64,000 bases of DNA from Wyeomyia smithii (lineage: Eukaryota > Arthropoda > Insecta > Diptera > Culicidae): NCBI RefSeq assembly GCF_029784165.1, contig NC_073696.1, positions 177,313,825 to 177,377,824 of the forward strand. The letters are read 5' to 3'. The stretch's first letter is position 1, and every line of letters begins with the position of its first letter. Under the pieces are notes generated by a model. That model did not search any database. It had not been told where the DNA came from and saw only the letters and a program-made list of their open reading frames with translations. This document shows, piece after piece, positions 42,791 to 53,439 of this stretch. Both the position numbers and the translations under genes were made by a program.

Positions 42791-43700
42791 AGCTTAATAA
42801 TATTGAGATACACACAATAACGATCGTTTCCAAAATCTAATCAATCAAATTCGGCTAGAACATTTGAATGACGAAGAGAAAATCGAGTTTTTTTCCTGTG
42901 TGGACTCATCACTGCGACCAGAGATTAGATCTATTGTGATATTGCCGAGGTGTTTTCTGTACTCCGCACTTTATATTATTGGCGGTATCACTATTGAAGT
43001 AAGTGATACGCTTATCATTCATATCCGTGCTTGTGTGTAAGTTTTACCTGTCCGTTTCAAGCTTACTACTCAACTATAACGAGCCTCTGTCCATCCTAAC
43101 AATAGCGCCTAATTACAATTCCCTGGAGAGAACTTTCATACGTTACTCACCCCAGTTTTATTATAATAGGGAATTATTTTTGTTAGAAGGAGAGTCAACA
43201 GAGGTACTGTAGAATTCAGATTAAAAAAAGGGTACTAGGTAAGAAGCCTGAGAATAAACCCATGCTAAAGTACTTTGACAACCAAATGGCCTGATTCTAC
43301 TATGATTCGAACCCACGACCACCCGCTTACCAAAGCGAACTCTGTAACCTTGCGGCTACGGAGCTCCCCGAAAACCAAGTTACTCTCCGTCATCAAAGAA
43401 AATCAAGATGCTTTCCACTTTGACAATGAGCCACTCAGCGCAACCAATGTAGTCAAACATAAAATTAGAACAAAAGAGGAAATACCAGTATACCAAAAAA
43501 GTTACAGGTATCTCCACTGCCATAGAGAAGAAGTCTGCAAACAAATTCAGAAAATGCTCGACGAAAACGTTATTCGGCCATCAACAACCCGTTTGGAATT
43601 CACCCATCTGGGTTGTTCCAAGGAAGATTGATGCTACCGAAGTTCAAAAATGGCGAATTATCGTCGACTACTACTAGAATTACTGAGCCTTTGACGCAAT
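42791..43700 (+). pseudogene. Gypsy family B RT N-terminus, split by the SINE
   Basis: Left of the SINE, about 42830-42889, the frame reads NLINQIRLEHLNDEEK. Right of it, from 43382, it reads LLSVIKENQDAFHFDNEPLS, IRTKEEIPVYQKSYRYLHCH and REEVCKQIQKMLDENVIRPS, the RT fingers. The reading frames fit if the insertion and one duplication copy are left out. After about 43660 the catalytic palm is missing. Confidence 0.75.
42890..43369 (-). mobile_element. tRNA-headed SINE inserted in gypsy pol
   Basis: On the minus strand the element starts GGGGAGCTCCGTAGCCGCAA, with an A-box-like word, and has a B box GGTTCGAATC (plus strand 43304-43314). It ends at the left with a T run (an A-tail on the minus strand). 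GAAAATCGAGTT (42878-42889) and GAAAACCAAGTT (43370-43381) form a 12-bp duplication with two differences. About 480 bp is long for a SINE, so it may be composite. No ORF. The polymerase III promoter is inferred from the boxes. Confidence 0.7.
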
Positions 43701-44010
43701 GCCTTAGAAAGGACGAAAAGGTAAAACATACACCGGAGTTCCTTAAAGCCTTTTATGAGTGCAAAGAAATATTGAACAGTAGCGCTATTCTACAACATCA
43801 AGACTTCAACTGCCCTTTGATATTAACAACAGACGCATCTTATTATGCTATTGGACTCAGAATTTTCAAGAATTTTATGGATCCGAAACGTATAAATTGT
43901 ATTCTCTGTCCGAAAAATATATTAAACTCCCTCCAGATGGTTTATAAAAACTATTTCTTTTATTCTCGAGTTGAAACATTCAAAATAGTAATTTCAAAAA
44001 ATTACTAATC
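43655..44010 (+). pseudogene. Gypsy family B RNase H fragment
   Basis: TPEFLKAFYECKEILNSSAI and CPLILTTDASYYAIG are the RT connection and the first Asp of RNase H. They follow the RT fingers with only a few dozen codons between, so motifs A to C of RT are deleted. The rest of RNase H decays after YFFYSRVETFKI. Confidence 0.7.
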
Positions 44011-44034
44011 GATCCTGAAACATCAGAGAAACAG

Positions 44035-44950
44035 AATGAAACCATAAAAGATACACGCTCAAGAGCTCATAGAAACAGTGAAGTTGCAATCAGTAAAAGA
44101 TACTTTTTCCCAAATATGAAGAAAAAAATTAGAAAACATTCTTCTATGCGAAAACTGTAAATCAGCAGAATACGAAAGGCATCCTTCTCTAGTCTAGTCT
44201 AGTCTACACTAACACAGCCAGTACTTGAATCCTTGTAAAATAAAACTAGCAAAAACACCAATTCCCAAAAAACCCCTAGACATCACCCATATTGACTTCT
44301 TTATCTGCAACCCAACCATCTTTTGGACTGCCGTTGATAAATTATCGAAATGTAGAATATTTATTCCAATTAAATCCAGGTCATTCCCCGACATTCGTTC
44401 AGGGTTAACAAAATTAATCTACCAAAACTATCAAACAAAAGCGAAGTCAATGGCACTGTCGAGAGGTTTAACTCAACAGTGAGCGAAATATTCAGATGTA
44501 TACGAGAAAAACTTAACTTACTTAAACATAACCAAAAAGAAATTTTTAGAACAAGTGTCGCTCTTTATAACAACACTATACATTCTTCAACAAACTAAAA
44601 ACCCAAGAAAATATTTTTCGGATTCAAGGAAGATAAAACAAGATCACAAAACACAGAGTAATTTATAGAACAGAAAAGAAATCAAACGTATAACGGAGCA
44701 ACATTAGCCCTGCGGAAGAAGCAGAACAAAGATTTAGAGTTTCATAACAGGAACAAAGAGAGCGACTCCCTTTTTGAGCTCGAGGGCGTCGTCTACGTAT
44801 TCAGGCAAGGCATCAAAAGCAAAACCAAGGACAAATTCAAAAGACACAAGGTAACAAGCAATCAAAGGCAAACCATTACCGATCGATCAAATGGGAAGGA
44901 AGATACATAAAACCACACTAAGGCGTAAACGGACATGAACCTTCGATTCG
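44035..44950 (+). pseudogene. Gypsy family B integrase
   Basis: HRNSEVAISKRYFFPNMKKK and CENCKSAEYERHP are the zinc domain. After a 48-bp insertion (44187-44234) the core resumes: KIKLAKTPIPKKPLDITHID (first Asp). NGTVERFNSTVSEIFRCI holds the Glu. A C-terminal stretch (EGVVYVFRQGIKSKTKDKFK) follows. The segment between first Asp and Glu that should hold the second Asp is lost near 44430. Several frame changes. Confidence 0.75.
44181..44234 (-). mobile_element. 48-bp microsatellite-tailed insertion in integrase
   Basis: ATCCTT at 44181-44186 and 44229-44234 flank a short insert holding four tctag units and acactaacacagcc. Read on the minus strand it is ggctgtgttagtg followed by (TAGAC)n, the look of a severely 5'-truncated non-LTR retrotransposon 3' end. 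Leaving out the insert and one duplication restores the integrase frame. Confidence 0.6.
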
Positions 44951-45541
44951 GTAAACATTACATTCCACCCAATAAAGCAGGCCTGTCCAACCTTTATAAC
45001 ACGCGGTCCAAATTTCACAATCCACAACAGCTGTCGGGCCAAAATTTGTAAAACTTTCAAATTTCAGCAAATTTTTAGATTTGTTTCGTTAACTTTGATC
45101 TTAATATAGAAGCAGTCCGTTTTAGATTGAAGAACCAAAAGCGATATCTGTTGAAACTTACCATAATAAAAGTAACCTTACATGTCAGAGCCATAACAAA
45201 TAAGGAAAACAAACAATGTTTTTTTGGAATTTTCCCTATGGTATAACAAGATTTATATTTATTGTTGTCAGGTTTTAAAATTACATGAATTTGGAGAATT
45301 AATAGGAAACTTGAAACTATTAGTTTTTTGTTCAAAACACGAGCCATGTTCATATCAAAATCTGATACCGAAGTCCGCAAACATAATTCTAAGCTCTCGT
45401 TTTTTTTTTATTACCTTCATTCTTTTGAAATCGTTCTTCATTTTTCAAATGCTGATGCAGATTGAATGTTTCAACACACTAAAAACAGGATGTCATTACT
45501 CGTGGAATTTAATCTTATACAAAGATGTTTTTTTATCAAAA
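44951..45541. other. AT-rich interval with a possible hAT terminus
   Basis: CAGGCCTGTCCAACCTTTAT at 44980 resembles a hAT (Charlie-type) terminus, followed by gcggtccaaatttcac. No matching opposite end found. The remainder to 45541 is AT-rich with short frames and no motif. Confidence 0.35.
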
Positions 45542-45875
45542 TTGCAATTTTGATGCTCGTCACTCCAACTGTTTCCAGTATGAGCCCAAGTTGGCCATAC
45601 AATTACACATATGTACACACATAGTATTAAACATTTCGACAATTGCATTTGCCTATAAAAGCAATTAATTTTTTAACAAAGAAATCAATTATTATATAGC
45701 ATTCCGCAGCGACTGGTCTACTCCAGTTCGTCTCACCGGTTTCGCTGAAGGTACCAGTAGACTCTTTATTGTGAACAGGTTGACTATCGCCAACCTTGTC
45801 ACCACAAGAAAAGAAAGTCGCAAGTCCTCCGTCTCCCAGTCCGCCGGTAGTTCTAATCGTTCCAGGGTCTACCAC
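45542..45875 (+). repeat. Gypsy family B LTR, copy 3
   Basis: A more divergent copy of 24722-25050, starting tgcaattttgatgctcgt. It has TATA box TATAAAAG at 45654-45661. It ends next to TGGCGTACGAC (45876-45886), in the place of a primer-binding site. It may be the 3' LTR of the 40.1-kb relic and also the 5' LTR of the next one. Confidence 0.7.
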
Positions 45876-46360
45876 TGGCGTACGACAAATATAGTAAAGT
45901 AACGAATAAGTTTGACAGCAATAGAAACATATCAGAAAGGCAAACGGAACAATCCAGCGGGAACTGAACGTTCTCGCTCAAAAACTTCATGAAAAAGAAC
46001 AGCAGCTGTCCCTTCTAACACATCAAGGGCAAAGCAAGAAACTGCAAAATCACAAATTTAGATGGCTGAAACGCCGGAATTTCGCGATTCCACACCCGAA
46101 ATTAAAAACGATTTCGCGGTACAACGTACGAGAATTTTAACCAGTTGGACATGGGATCTCGTCCTGTCGATGGGCAATATGTAGCCCGAAACCAGTAGAC
46201 GAAAGGTAATTATTATATTATCCTTGTATATCTGTAAGAGCAATAAGAGTCTTGTCTGATCACTCGTCGTGTTCCGTTTATGTTCGCGATTATTGTGCTA
46301 GTTCTTACGTTAGCGTTAAATCATTGTAAAGTGACTTATTATACACCTTCTAATGAAAGT
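45876..46360 (+). pseudogene. Primer site, leader and gag start of a further gypsy B copy
   Basis: After the TGGCG primer-like site, a short leader leads to NVLAQKLHEKEQQLSLLTHQ at about 45965-46030, similar in style to the Gag start at 40549. Then similarity ends. 46070-46360 is not recognised. Confidence 0.45.
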
Positions 46361-46361
46361 T

Positions 46362-46760
46362 AGGTTAACGGTATTGTTGAAAAATTCCATTCGACAATAA
46401 GCGAAATCTATCGCTGCGTACGTGAAAAGCACGAAGAGTTTTCACAGAAAGAAACATTCCGATTAAGTGAAGGATATTATAATAATACTATTCATTCCAG
46501 CACAGGACTAAAGCCAAGAGAGGTGAATAGCCGAAAAATCTACGACGAAACAATGCTATCACTGCAGAAAAAGCAATAAAAGGACCTTCAGGGGCACAAT
46601 AAAAATCGAGAGGTTGAACCATGCTTGCAACCTGACCTGAGACTGTGTATGTGGCACGGCAAGGAATTAAGAGCAAAACCAAAGCAAAGTTCAAACCTTA
46701 TAAAGTATTCTACGATTACAGACAGACTTTCCAGGTGTTTTTAATGGATCACCTAAGTAT
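46362..46760 (+). pseudogene. Gypsy integrase C-terminal fragment
   Basis: NGIVEKFHSTISEIYRCVRE, then YYNNTIHSSTGLKPREV, is the Glu region and end of a gypsy integrase core, close to 48600-48760. All of gag, protease, RT and the rest of integrase are missing between here and 46070, so this is a deletion derivative. The tail to 46760 is frameshifted. Confidence 0.65.
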
Positions 46761-46879
46761 TATCGACATTAGCTTCAATGGCATACAGGTCGACAAGAGG
46801 GTCTGGATTACCAACCCGAGGTAGAGGTAGAATGAATTCAATTCGTGAGGCTTACGCTTATTTTAAAGATATCAGCAAA

Positions 46880-47660
46880 ACTGATATTGGGTTGACTTCT
46901 TTCTTGGAAGCTCAGGATCTCATAATATTTGTGTTTGTACTATTCACGAGAATACTGAATTGATGATACACAGTCTAAAGAAATATTCATTCCAAAATAA
47001 TTCTAAATTTTACTTTGAACAACTATTATGTAGCTCAACTACACGATCCAAATATTGTTAACTCCGCAAATGTGAATATTGCCCAAGCCGTTTGGATTTT
47101 GAAAACAGTGTTTTCAAAAAACTTGAGGAACGTTGTGTGAGTGAAATACCTTTCGAACAGTGGATTGCAACAGATCGGTTTATTATAGAGACACTTTTGA
47201 AACCAATTGATGAATTTGTATCTTATTTTTGCGAAAAGTTCGAAAAGTTGATAACCCACGATTACATAAAAACTCAACAGTCGACTTACATGAGAGAAGC
47301 AAAAAATGATTTGAAAGATGGTGAAGTTGTTATAGTGTGTGATTTCTCAGAAAACTATTCATTTGTTTTGCAAGTCTTTGCAAATTCAAAACAAAATATA
47401 ACGTCGATGCAGAGTGGCATTTTTTGCGACTTCTCATGGTAAAGGCCCATGCGATGCAATTAGTGGCACATTGAAGGAATGGCAAGAAATGCAAATTTAG
47501 CTAAAGAACATGAACATCCCATTACAAGCGCAAAAGAATTGTATAATTGGGCTAATCAGAAAAGTAATGCAAATTCATCAAAAGTTTCATTTAGTTGGGT
47601 ATCATATGAAGAATATGAACAAGGAGTAATAGAATGCACAGTGGTTTAAAACGCGAAAAA
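46880..47660 (+). pseudogene. Unclassified DDE-type transposase relic
   Basis: Pieces in several frames: CVCTIHENTELMIHSLKK (46930), then 47092-47442 with QWIATDRFIIETLLKPIDEF, HDYIKTQQSTYMREAK and GEVVIVCDFSENYSFVLQ, and in another frame DAEWHFFATSHGKGPCDAIS. These are the conserved words of a family found in many animal genomes (from memory, no search). CDFSENYS probably carries a catalytic Asp. I cannot name the superfamily. Frameshifts and a missing middle part show it is dead. TIRs were not found. Confidence 0.55.
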
Positions 47661-48040
47661 CGTGATCGTCAGCCTTTTGAGTATAAAAATGCCATTTAAA
47701 TGCTACAGTGTATTCGACAAAGTTTTTGTAGATCTTAAAGGGCATCTTTTGATGTAAATATATTTTTGATTAATTCACCTAAAAGTGAGATAAAAATTTT
47801 ATTTCTTTATGTACTTATCAAATCAAAAAGAAGTGTTCAGCAAGATTTGCTGAAGACACTTTGGTTCTATCTCTTGAAAATCGACCACATACAGGTAGTT
47901 TTATACAAAGACATCCTTAAAGTTTCTAAAAATCGAAAAATATCAAATAACTTTTTCTGAAGTGATTCCTGGGGTTTCTGGGGTACAATGTTTCGAATAA
48001 AACCTATGCCAAAAGGCATACGCCCTTTTAGAATAGAACT
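47661..48040. other. Interval without recognised features
   Basis: AT-rich with one plus-strand frame (47766-47960) without motifs. A palindromic cctatgccaaaaggcatacg lies near 48002. Nothing else seen. Confidence 0.35.
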
Positions 48041-48066
48041 CATGGGTGTAAAAAATCTCTCCATCT

Positions 48067-49050
48067 GTGAAAAATGCTCAGTTTGCTAAGCCAAATACGT
48101 GTACAAAGTTTCATTCAAATCAAAAATGGTCGATTAAATTTTCGCGTATTTCCAAATCATTTGGCATGATTCTGCTCATCAATCTGTTGATTCAACGTTT
48201 TTATTTTCAACGAATAAAAGCTAAAGTACGAGAGTATATTAAGCTATGCGAAGTATGTCACAAGAATAAATATGACAGACATCTCTATAAAATTGCACTA
48301 GGGCGCACTAATAACCCAGAAAGTCCTCTAGACATAGTGCACATGGACATATTCATCGCTGAAAAACATTATTTTTTGTCAGCGATTGATAAATTTTCTA
48401 GATATGGAACACTGATTCACTTCAAATCCAGCAATATCGTAGACATAAGATAAGGAATAATTAAATTTTTGAAAACATTTGAAACTCCTCGTTTAATAGT
48501 TTGCGATAACGAGCCTGCATTTAGATCAATCGAGGTACGTGGTCTCATACATGATCTCCGAGCTCAAATATTTTTCACTTCCCCAAATCATAGCGAAGCG
48601 AAGGGGCTAGTGGAAAGATTTCACTCCACGATTAGTGAAATTTACAGGTGCATAAAACCCACAATTTCAACCTTAGGGGCGCAGGAAATTTGGCGTATTT
48701 CGTGCACCCAATACAACAATAGTATTCATTCAGCAATTAAATTTAAACCTAGGGAGGCTTTCTACGGATTAAAAGACAATAAGGTAAGACCTTCTCAATG
48801 TAGATACAATGATTGATGATGATTGGTTCAGGGACAATCACAGAATAAGAACTTAGAGTATCACAATGAAAAAAAGGATTACGCACCAGATCTCCCAGGA
48901 GAGCAAGCAGCCTTCAAAAGAGTGCAAGAAATTAAACGAGAAACTCAGCCCGAATTCTCTCCGATTACCATCGCGGATGATCAAGGCAGAGTCATCATTG
49001 ACAGCCATGGCAGAAAAATACATAAAGACAATATCCAACGAATGCAATAA
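48067..49050 (+). pseudogene. Gypsy integrase (third relic), nearly continuous
   Basis: 48190-48450 reads IKLCEVCHKNKYDRH, then DIVHMDIFIAEKHYFLSAID and KFSRYGTLIHFKSSN (zinc domain and first Asp). After a stop at 48451, 48469-48816 reads FETPRLIVCDNEPAFRSIEV (second Asp) and NHSEAKGLVERFHSTISEIY (Glu). 48823-49050 is the C-terminal part ending IDSHGRKIHKDNIQR. All three catalytic residues are visible. It lacks upstream pol in this window. The in-frame stop and one shift break it. Confidence 0.8.
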
Positions 49051-49066
49051 CATTCTTTTCTTTTAG

Positions 49067-49273
49067 ATGACTAGAAAGCAAACACTTTTCAGTGTATGCT
49101 GCACAACACTATACAAACTGAGAGACACATTCCAGCAAAATAATTACGAATACTCTAAGGAAGAGGTGATAGCATGGAACACCGTGATCGAGAACTTGGT
49201 CGACTTGGCCACAGTAGCCGCTCTTCGTGGAAGTCCCAAAGGAAAGAGTGAACACAATGATCGAGATGGTTGA
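49067..49273 (+). pseudogene. Small ORF between pol and env
   Basis: 68 codons starting MTRKQTLFSVCCTTLYKLRD and rich in Glu/Asp in the middle (VIAWNTVIENLVDLATVAAL). It begins about 17 bases after the integrase stop, where some gypsy-like elements have a short reading frame or the start of env. I do not recognise it. It could be a genuine accessory protein or env signal region in a wrong frame. Confidence 0.35.
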
Positions 49274-49329
49274 TACTATGTGTCATCAGCTCAAGCAAAA
49301 AACACACGCCTTCAAGCGTGAATCATATT

Positions 49330-49985
49330 TCAAAAAAAAAAAACAAAAAATTATATTATTTTACCGAAATCATTCAACCATATTTCCTTTATCTTCTAGG
49401 CGACGAGACGACGAAAATGAACTTCTTTTTAATATCCTCCACATATCCAACATCCATCCAAATCAACGATATTACAAACAACGCAGGAGCGTTGATTCTC
49501 AAAAAGGGGGAGGTAGAATTATTTCCGGTTATGACTGTCAGTAGCTTTTCAATTAGATTTATTTCTCGAAAAATTAAAATCAATCGAATACGCAATTGTT
49601 CTGTCAAAAATCAATATTATCACCAAAGAAATAGACACCACAATTCAAGAATTTAATGATCAGGGAAAAAAAATTCAGCACCTAGACGATGCGAGCAACT
49701 TTCCAACAACCACCACGATCTACAGAGAAACATCAATCATCGTATGTGTTAACATACCCAGATTTTACCCAACCACCTACGAGAAAGTCATCATCGAAAC
49801 CTTACCAGTCATTCAGTCAAGTTGAGATATGGAACAGTATTCATGAATCCGAAAACCATTCTAGCCATCAAGTCCCAATGCCAAGAAAATAATCGAATCA
49901 CAATTACGAGAGGAGGCAATTAATTAAAATCAACGATAATCTTTGCGAAGTCCCACTGCTGAGAAACCATCAAGGACAATGTCCT
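49330..49985 (+). pseudogene. Gypsy env-like relic, N-terminal part
   Basis: 49380-49540 reads a hydrophobic start and SIQINDITNNAGALILKKGE, then frames with IITKEIDTTIQEFNDQGK, a helical Gln/Ile-rich section. This is the layout of the surface part of envelope proteins in some insect gypsy-like elements. It is interrupted by a MITE at 49986 and has several shifts. No intact cleavage or fusion region can be read. Described only as a relic. Confidence 0.5.
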
Positions 49986-50370
49986 TTAGGGAACATTCAT
50001 AAATGACGTAGCATTTTAGGGGGGAGGAGGGGGTTTGCAGTTTTGTGACAAAATGTGACGAAGGGGAGGGTAGGGGGTCAAACCAAGCTACGTAGCAAAA
50101 ATGAAACTAATGAAGTGTTTTTTTTTTCTAATTGTTCTATTTTATCATTGTTTTGTCTGTTTAGGGTTATTTTTATTATTTTCTAGTTTTTTCTTGTGCA
50201 TTCATGTGTTTTTGATAATAAAAGCAGGCAAAAATATATCACGAGAGGGAGGGGGGTGCTATAAAGCTACGTAATTATTTAGAGGGGGTCTTGACTTTGT
50301 GACGAAATGCTACGATGGGGGAGGGGGGAGTCAAAAAAAAACCTTAAAAAGCTACGTCATTTATGGATGA
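49986..50370. mobile_element. MITE, copy 2 (same family as 20978-21377)
   Basis: Begins TTAGGGAACATTCATAAATG and ends aaaaagctacgtcatttatg, with the same G-rich blocks and gtgacgaaatg words as copy 1. The last dozen bases of the right end differ (gatgacc instead of gttgttccc), so the right terminus is truncated or changed. It splits the env relic. Confidence 0.72.
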
Positions 50371-50712
50371 CCAGAAATTCATCTGGCCACATTTCATAAC
50401 TGCTCTTTGTATGTGAATAATGAACTTTACGAAAACTATGAATTCAGGTTTGACCACCCATCAATACTACCAATGCAACTAACCGAGATCAAAACGTTGC
50501 ATATAGAACGGCATGTCAACCTTTCAAAGTTGCATGAACTTCACCTGAAAAATAGACAAAACTTAGAACTCATGGACTTCAAATACCAACTTGGATTTGC
50601 ATCGCTCAGCACAGTCATTATTCTCATTGATCGCATGGATCGTTTTCGGCATTTTCAAATATCGACAATTTCAAAAGTTGAGAAATTGCTCGGGACGAAC
50701 AATTCTTAAGGG
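50371..50712 (+). pseudogene. Gypsy env-like relic, C-terminal part
   Basis: A 100-codon open frame (50407-50709): NNELYENYEFRFDHPSILPM, then NLSKLHELHLKNRQNLELMD and a hydrophobic stretch (FASLSTVIILI) that would be a membrane anchor. It ends 10 bases before a purine tract. Consistent with the end of an errantivirus-type envelope. Confidence 0.5.
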
Positions 50713-50905
50713 AGGGCTAGGTAGAACCGATTTTTCCATAAAACCAACAACATTCTGTTCGCGCCGCTTACCGATGCAATAGCACCAAGACTTTCGAGTT
50801 AACAGAATGCGCGTTAACGACCTTTGCGATTGACCATTTCGAATCAAAAAATAAATCATTCCAGTTTGAGCAACGGCTCGACAGAGTCGCGCATGAAAAT
50901 CCTAC
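50707..50905 (+). repeat. Polypurine tract and probable 3' LTR remnant
   Basis: ttaagggagggc (50706-50718) is a purine-rich tract at the end of env. The following 190 bp (taggtagaaccg... to aataaatcattcc) is non-coding with AATAAA near 50848, as in an LTR. It does not match LTR copies 1 to 3, so it is probably another family. Confidence 0.4.
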
Positions 50906-50908
50906 GTC

Positions 50909-51219
50909 GTGCGTAGAAACTATTTTAAAATCTATGTAGACACTCCAAATTCTCAGGGTTTTTCGGGCGATACAGTTAAGTTAAACAATTTTATAAAGGC
51001 TATCGACAATAGCATGCCTCTATTTAGACGGGTTCAAGGCACTCCTGCGTACACCATTCACAGGTCCATCTATGCATACAGGCGATTAGATCAAAAATTG
51101 CCGACGATGCCAACTGAGTCTTAGAACTGTGCGACACAGAAGCAAAGTGGGACGATCTTAAAACCAGACTAGTAACCCATTTCAGTGATAAGAGAGACGA
51201 AGCCTCTCTAACAAAAGTA
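50909..51219 (+). pseudogene. Gypsy family B gag fragment
   Basis: FSGDTVKLNNFIKAIDNSMP, then RVQGTPAYTIH, and in another frame TRLVTHFSDKRDEASLTK match 40720-40985. It is truncated at 51220, exactly where the LTR of the next element begins, so that element inserted into this gag. Confidence 0.7.
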
Positions 51220-52278
51220 TGTAACCTTTGGAAAAGTTACAATCGGAAAGTTGAAGTTTTGGTCGGAGGTTGCTAATAAAAAAAAGATCTAACTAGAGAT
51301 CGACTCTGTGGATAAATGTAAATATTCACGCAAAATAACCTTTGTTGCATTATATAAATAGTAAACAAAATTTCAGTATACCAGAATTAATAAAATGGCA
51401 ACCATGTGTGGCCTGGCGTAGCGGGAAGTAATCGGTTTCCACGTCAGTTTTGAAAAAAAATGTCATTTCAAAATATGGGCAGCGTAGCAAAAAGACCCGA
51501 TGTGCTACCAAATGGGACCATTTACATCTCCGTACGTCGATTAGGAGCTAGGTAGGGTTGAACCAAGGGGTTTCCAATAGCATCGATTACTGATCACTGT
51601 AAAACTTGTTACTGTAAAATTACAATGATTATTTCACAGTTATCTTGATTAGTTTTGTTGGAGACTTGTTACTAAGATTACTCTGATTACCAAAATGTTA
51701 GCTCTGATTACCGCCAGTTACACAGGGTTATCATTGATTATTTGGTTGTTTTGGCGTTCTAAAGTATTTTCCAGTTTTTGTACCTCGATAATTTTGTGGG
51801 GACATGATCTCCGCACCTGATTACATACATAATATTGACCTCACAAAGATGCACTTCACGCAAACGAAGGTGAAAGAGATTTTCACGACTGTTCGCACCT
51901 ACGCAAATTCTCATAAGGATTGTCAAAAGCAAGAGTAGCCCGAACTTGAATGCTCATTCACGTTGTGTGTAATACTTATAATGACGCAACTCTTTACTCA
52001 GCATGAAGTCATATAGGGAAAAAAGTGTTCGTCGCTCTTCAGTAACTTGTAGTGTTAGCTTGTTTGAGAACGTTAAAATGCATACAACGTGGATTGTGGA
52101 CCGTTTTTTTTCATAGATAGGTTTTTTCATAAATATTATTCGTTGTTATTGTTTTTGAAACGTTGATGGTTATACTAGAAATTTAATTAGTTTCTTTCTA
52201 GTTGGATATATACGGTGATTAATAATTTATTTGTGACTTTGAATGTATGGTGACCAATTTTTATTTTCGCGCAGTAAA

Positions 52279-52968
52279 ATGAACCAGGATAAACAGCACG
52301 GTTCGATGACAACCAATAGCGCTAATTTTATATGGGATGTTTTAGAAATTCAAGGACCTGTACCGGAGGCTGTGCGGATGTTTCTTACTAACACTGGCTA
52401 TGATAGTTACATAGCACTTCGATCGATTACGGACACCGATCTTGCTGATCTCGAGAAAAATTTCAACCTACTTCCGGGGCACCGAGCTGCCATAAATGGA
52501 TATCGAGTATTTGTGCAAAATAACGACTGGTGCACTTTAATTAAAAAATTGCAAAAGCCAACATTTCCCCATACAAATTACGGAACCCATACAAAAAAAT
52601 CAGGAAATATTCATCCAATGTGTGATACTCTTGTGGAAAAAATTGTTTTGCGTTTTAAGCAGCGGCTGACTCAATTTGTACGAACGAGTGGATTGAAGGA
52701 GCATTTTTCAATAGTCGAAACAGATTTTATTATAAAAGATATACCTGTAGTGGGACTGCGAAAATTTGGTGCAATATGTCCATTTTGTCAACCAGAAAAG
52801 GTTGTAAAGTTATTTTACAGTTACACTACTGGGGAAACTTTCCAAGTTACAACTGCGAATTTCATAAAACATTACAACACTGTTCACATACCACTACCCA
52901 AGGTTTCAATCAGCAAAAATACTAAACAACCACGGCTGAAACAGTTGTTGCATTTCTCCTCCGGGTAG
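52279..52968 (+). pseudogene. Transposon exon 1: SAM-like domain and zinc-finger-like motif
   Basis: Open from 52243; the Met at 52279 (MNQDKQHGSMTTNSANFIWD) is preferred because it follows a splice-acceptor-like ttttcgcgcag. Residues about 15-75 (WDVLEIQGPVPEAVRMFLTN ... LADLEKNFNLLPGHRAAING) have the helix pattern of a SAM domain. Near the C-terminus, CPFCQPEKVV ... NFIKHYNTVH is a C2H2-like zinc motif. Such N-terminal parts usually bind the transposon ends or partner proteins. A donor-like CCGG/GTAGCT lies at 52965, one base before the stop. Confidence 0.65.
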
Positions 52969-53268
52969 CTTGGGTCTGCCTGTAAAACATCAAAAAAGTC
53001 AAAGTCCTTGATAAAAGGTACATTTTTAGCAGCGTGTGCTTTGCAGTTTCAGTTGCTATATTTACTTAGACAACTATAGTTTTTTTTTTCTTGAATACGG
53101 AGTATCGTATTTTCGATCAAATCTAATTCGATCGAGTCAGTACAAATTAAATTTTGCTGTTGTATCCTAGAACACTACATTAATTCGACAGAAACACCGA
53201 TACTTTGTATTCAAGCATCCTTATTGCTGAAGTGAAAGCTAATTTATTTTAACTATATGTTCCAACAG

Positions 53269-53380
53269 TTGGCCCATCTCCAGAGCTTGGATTAGAACCA
53301 ACCAGTTTGACTACTGAAGAGTTTGAAATAGTGTCAGAGTTTGGATATAAAACATCTTTTCCGGAGCATTCCAATGGTGG
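53269..53380 (+). pseudogene. Transposon exon 2 (small)
   Basis: Bounded by acceptor ttccaacag (ends 53268) and a donor at AATG/GTGG near 53379. In the right phase it encodes GPSPELGLEPTSLTTEEFEI and GYKTSFPEHSNG, without stops. Its last codon joins in frame to exon 3 (phase 1). The join to exon 1 is out of phase by one base, so a small indel near 52963 or a different donor is likely. Confidence 0.5.
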
Positions 53381-53439
53381 TTTTTTAACATTATAAGGGT
53401 TGAATCAATAATTATTTTGTATATATTATATTCACAGGT

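Noticed and set aside
43304..43369. A tRNA gene (gene-like B box and head, minus strand)
   Set aside because: It lies at the head of a repeat with a 12-bp target duplication, and I cannot fold a full cloverleaf by eye. It is better read as a SINE head.
49330..50712. Intact envelope gene of an infectious gypsy-like retrovirus
   Set aside because: The region has several frameshifts and a MITE insertion; only scattered env-like blocks remain.
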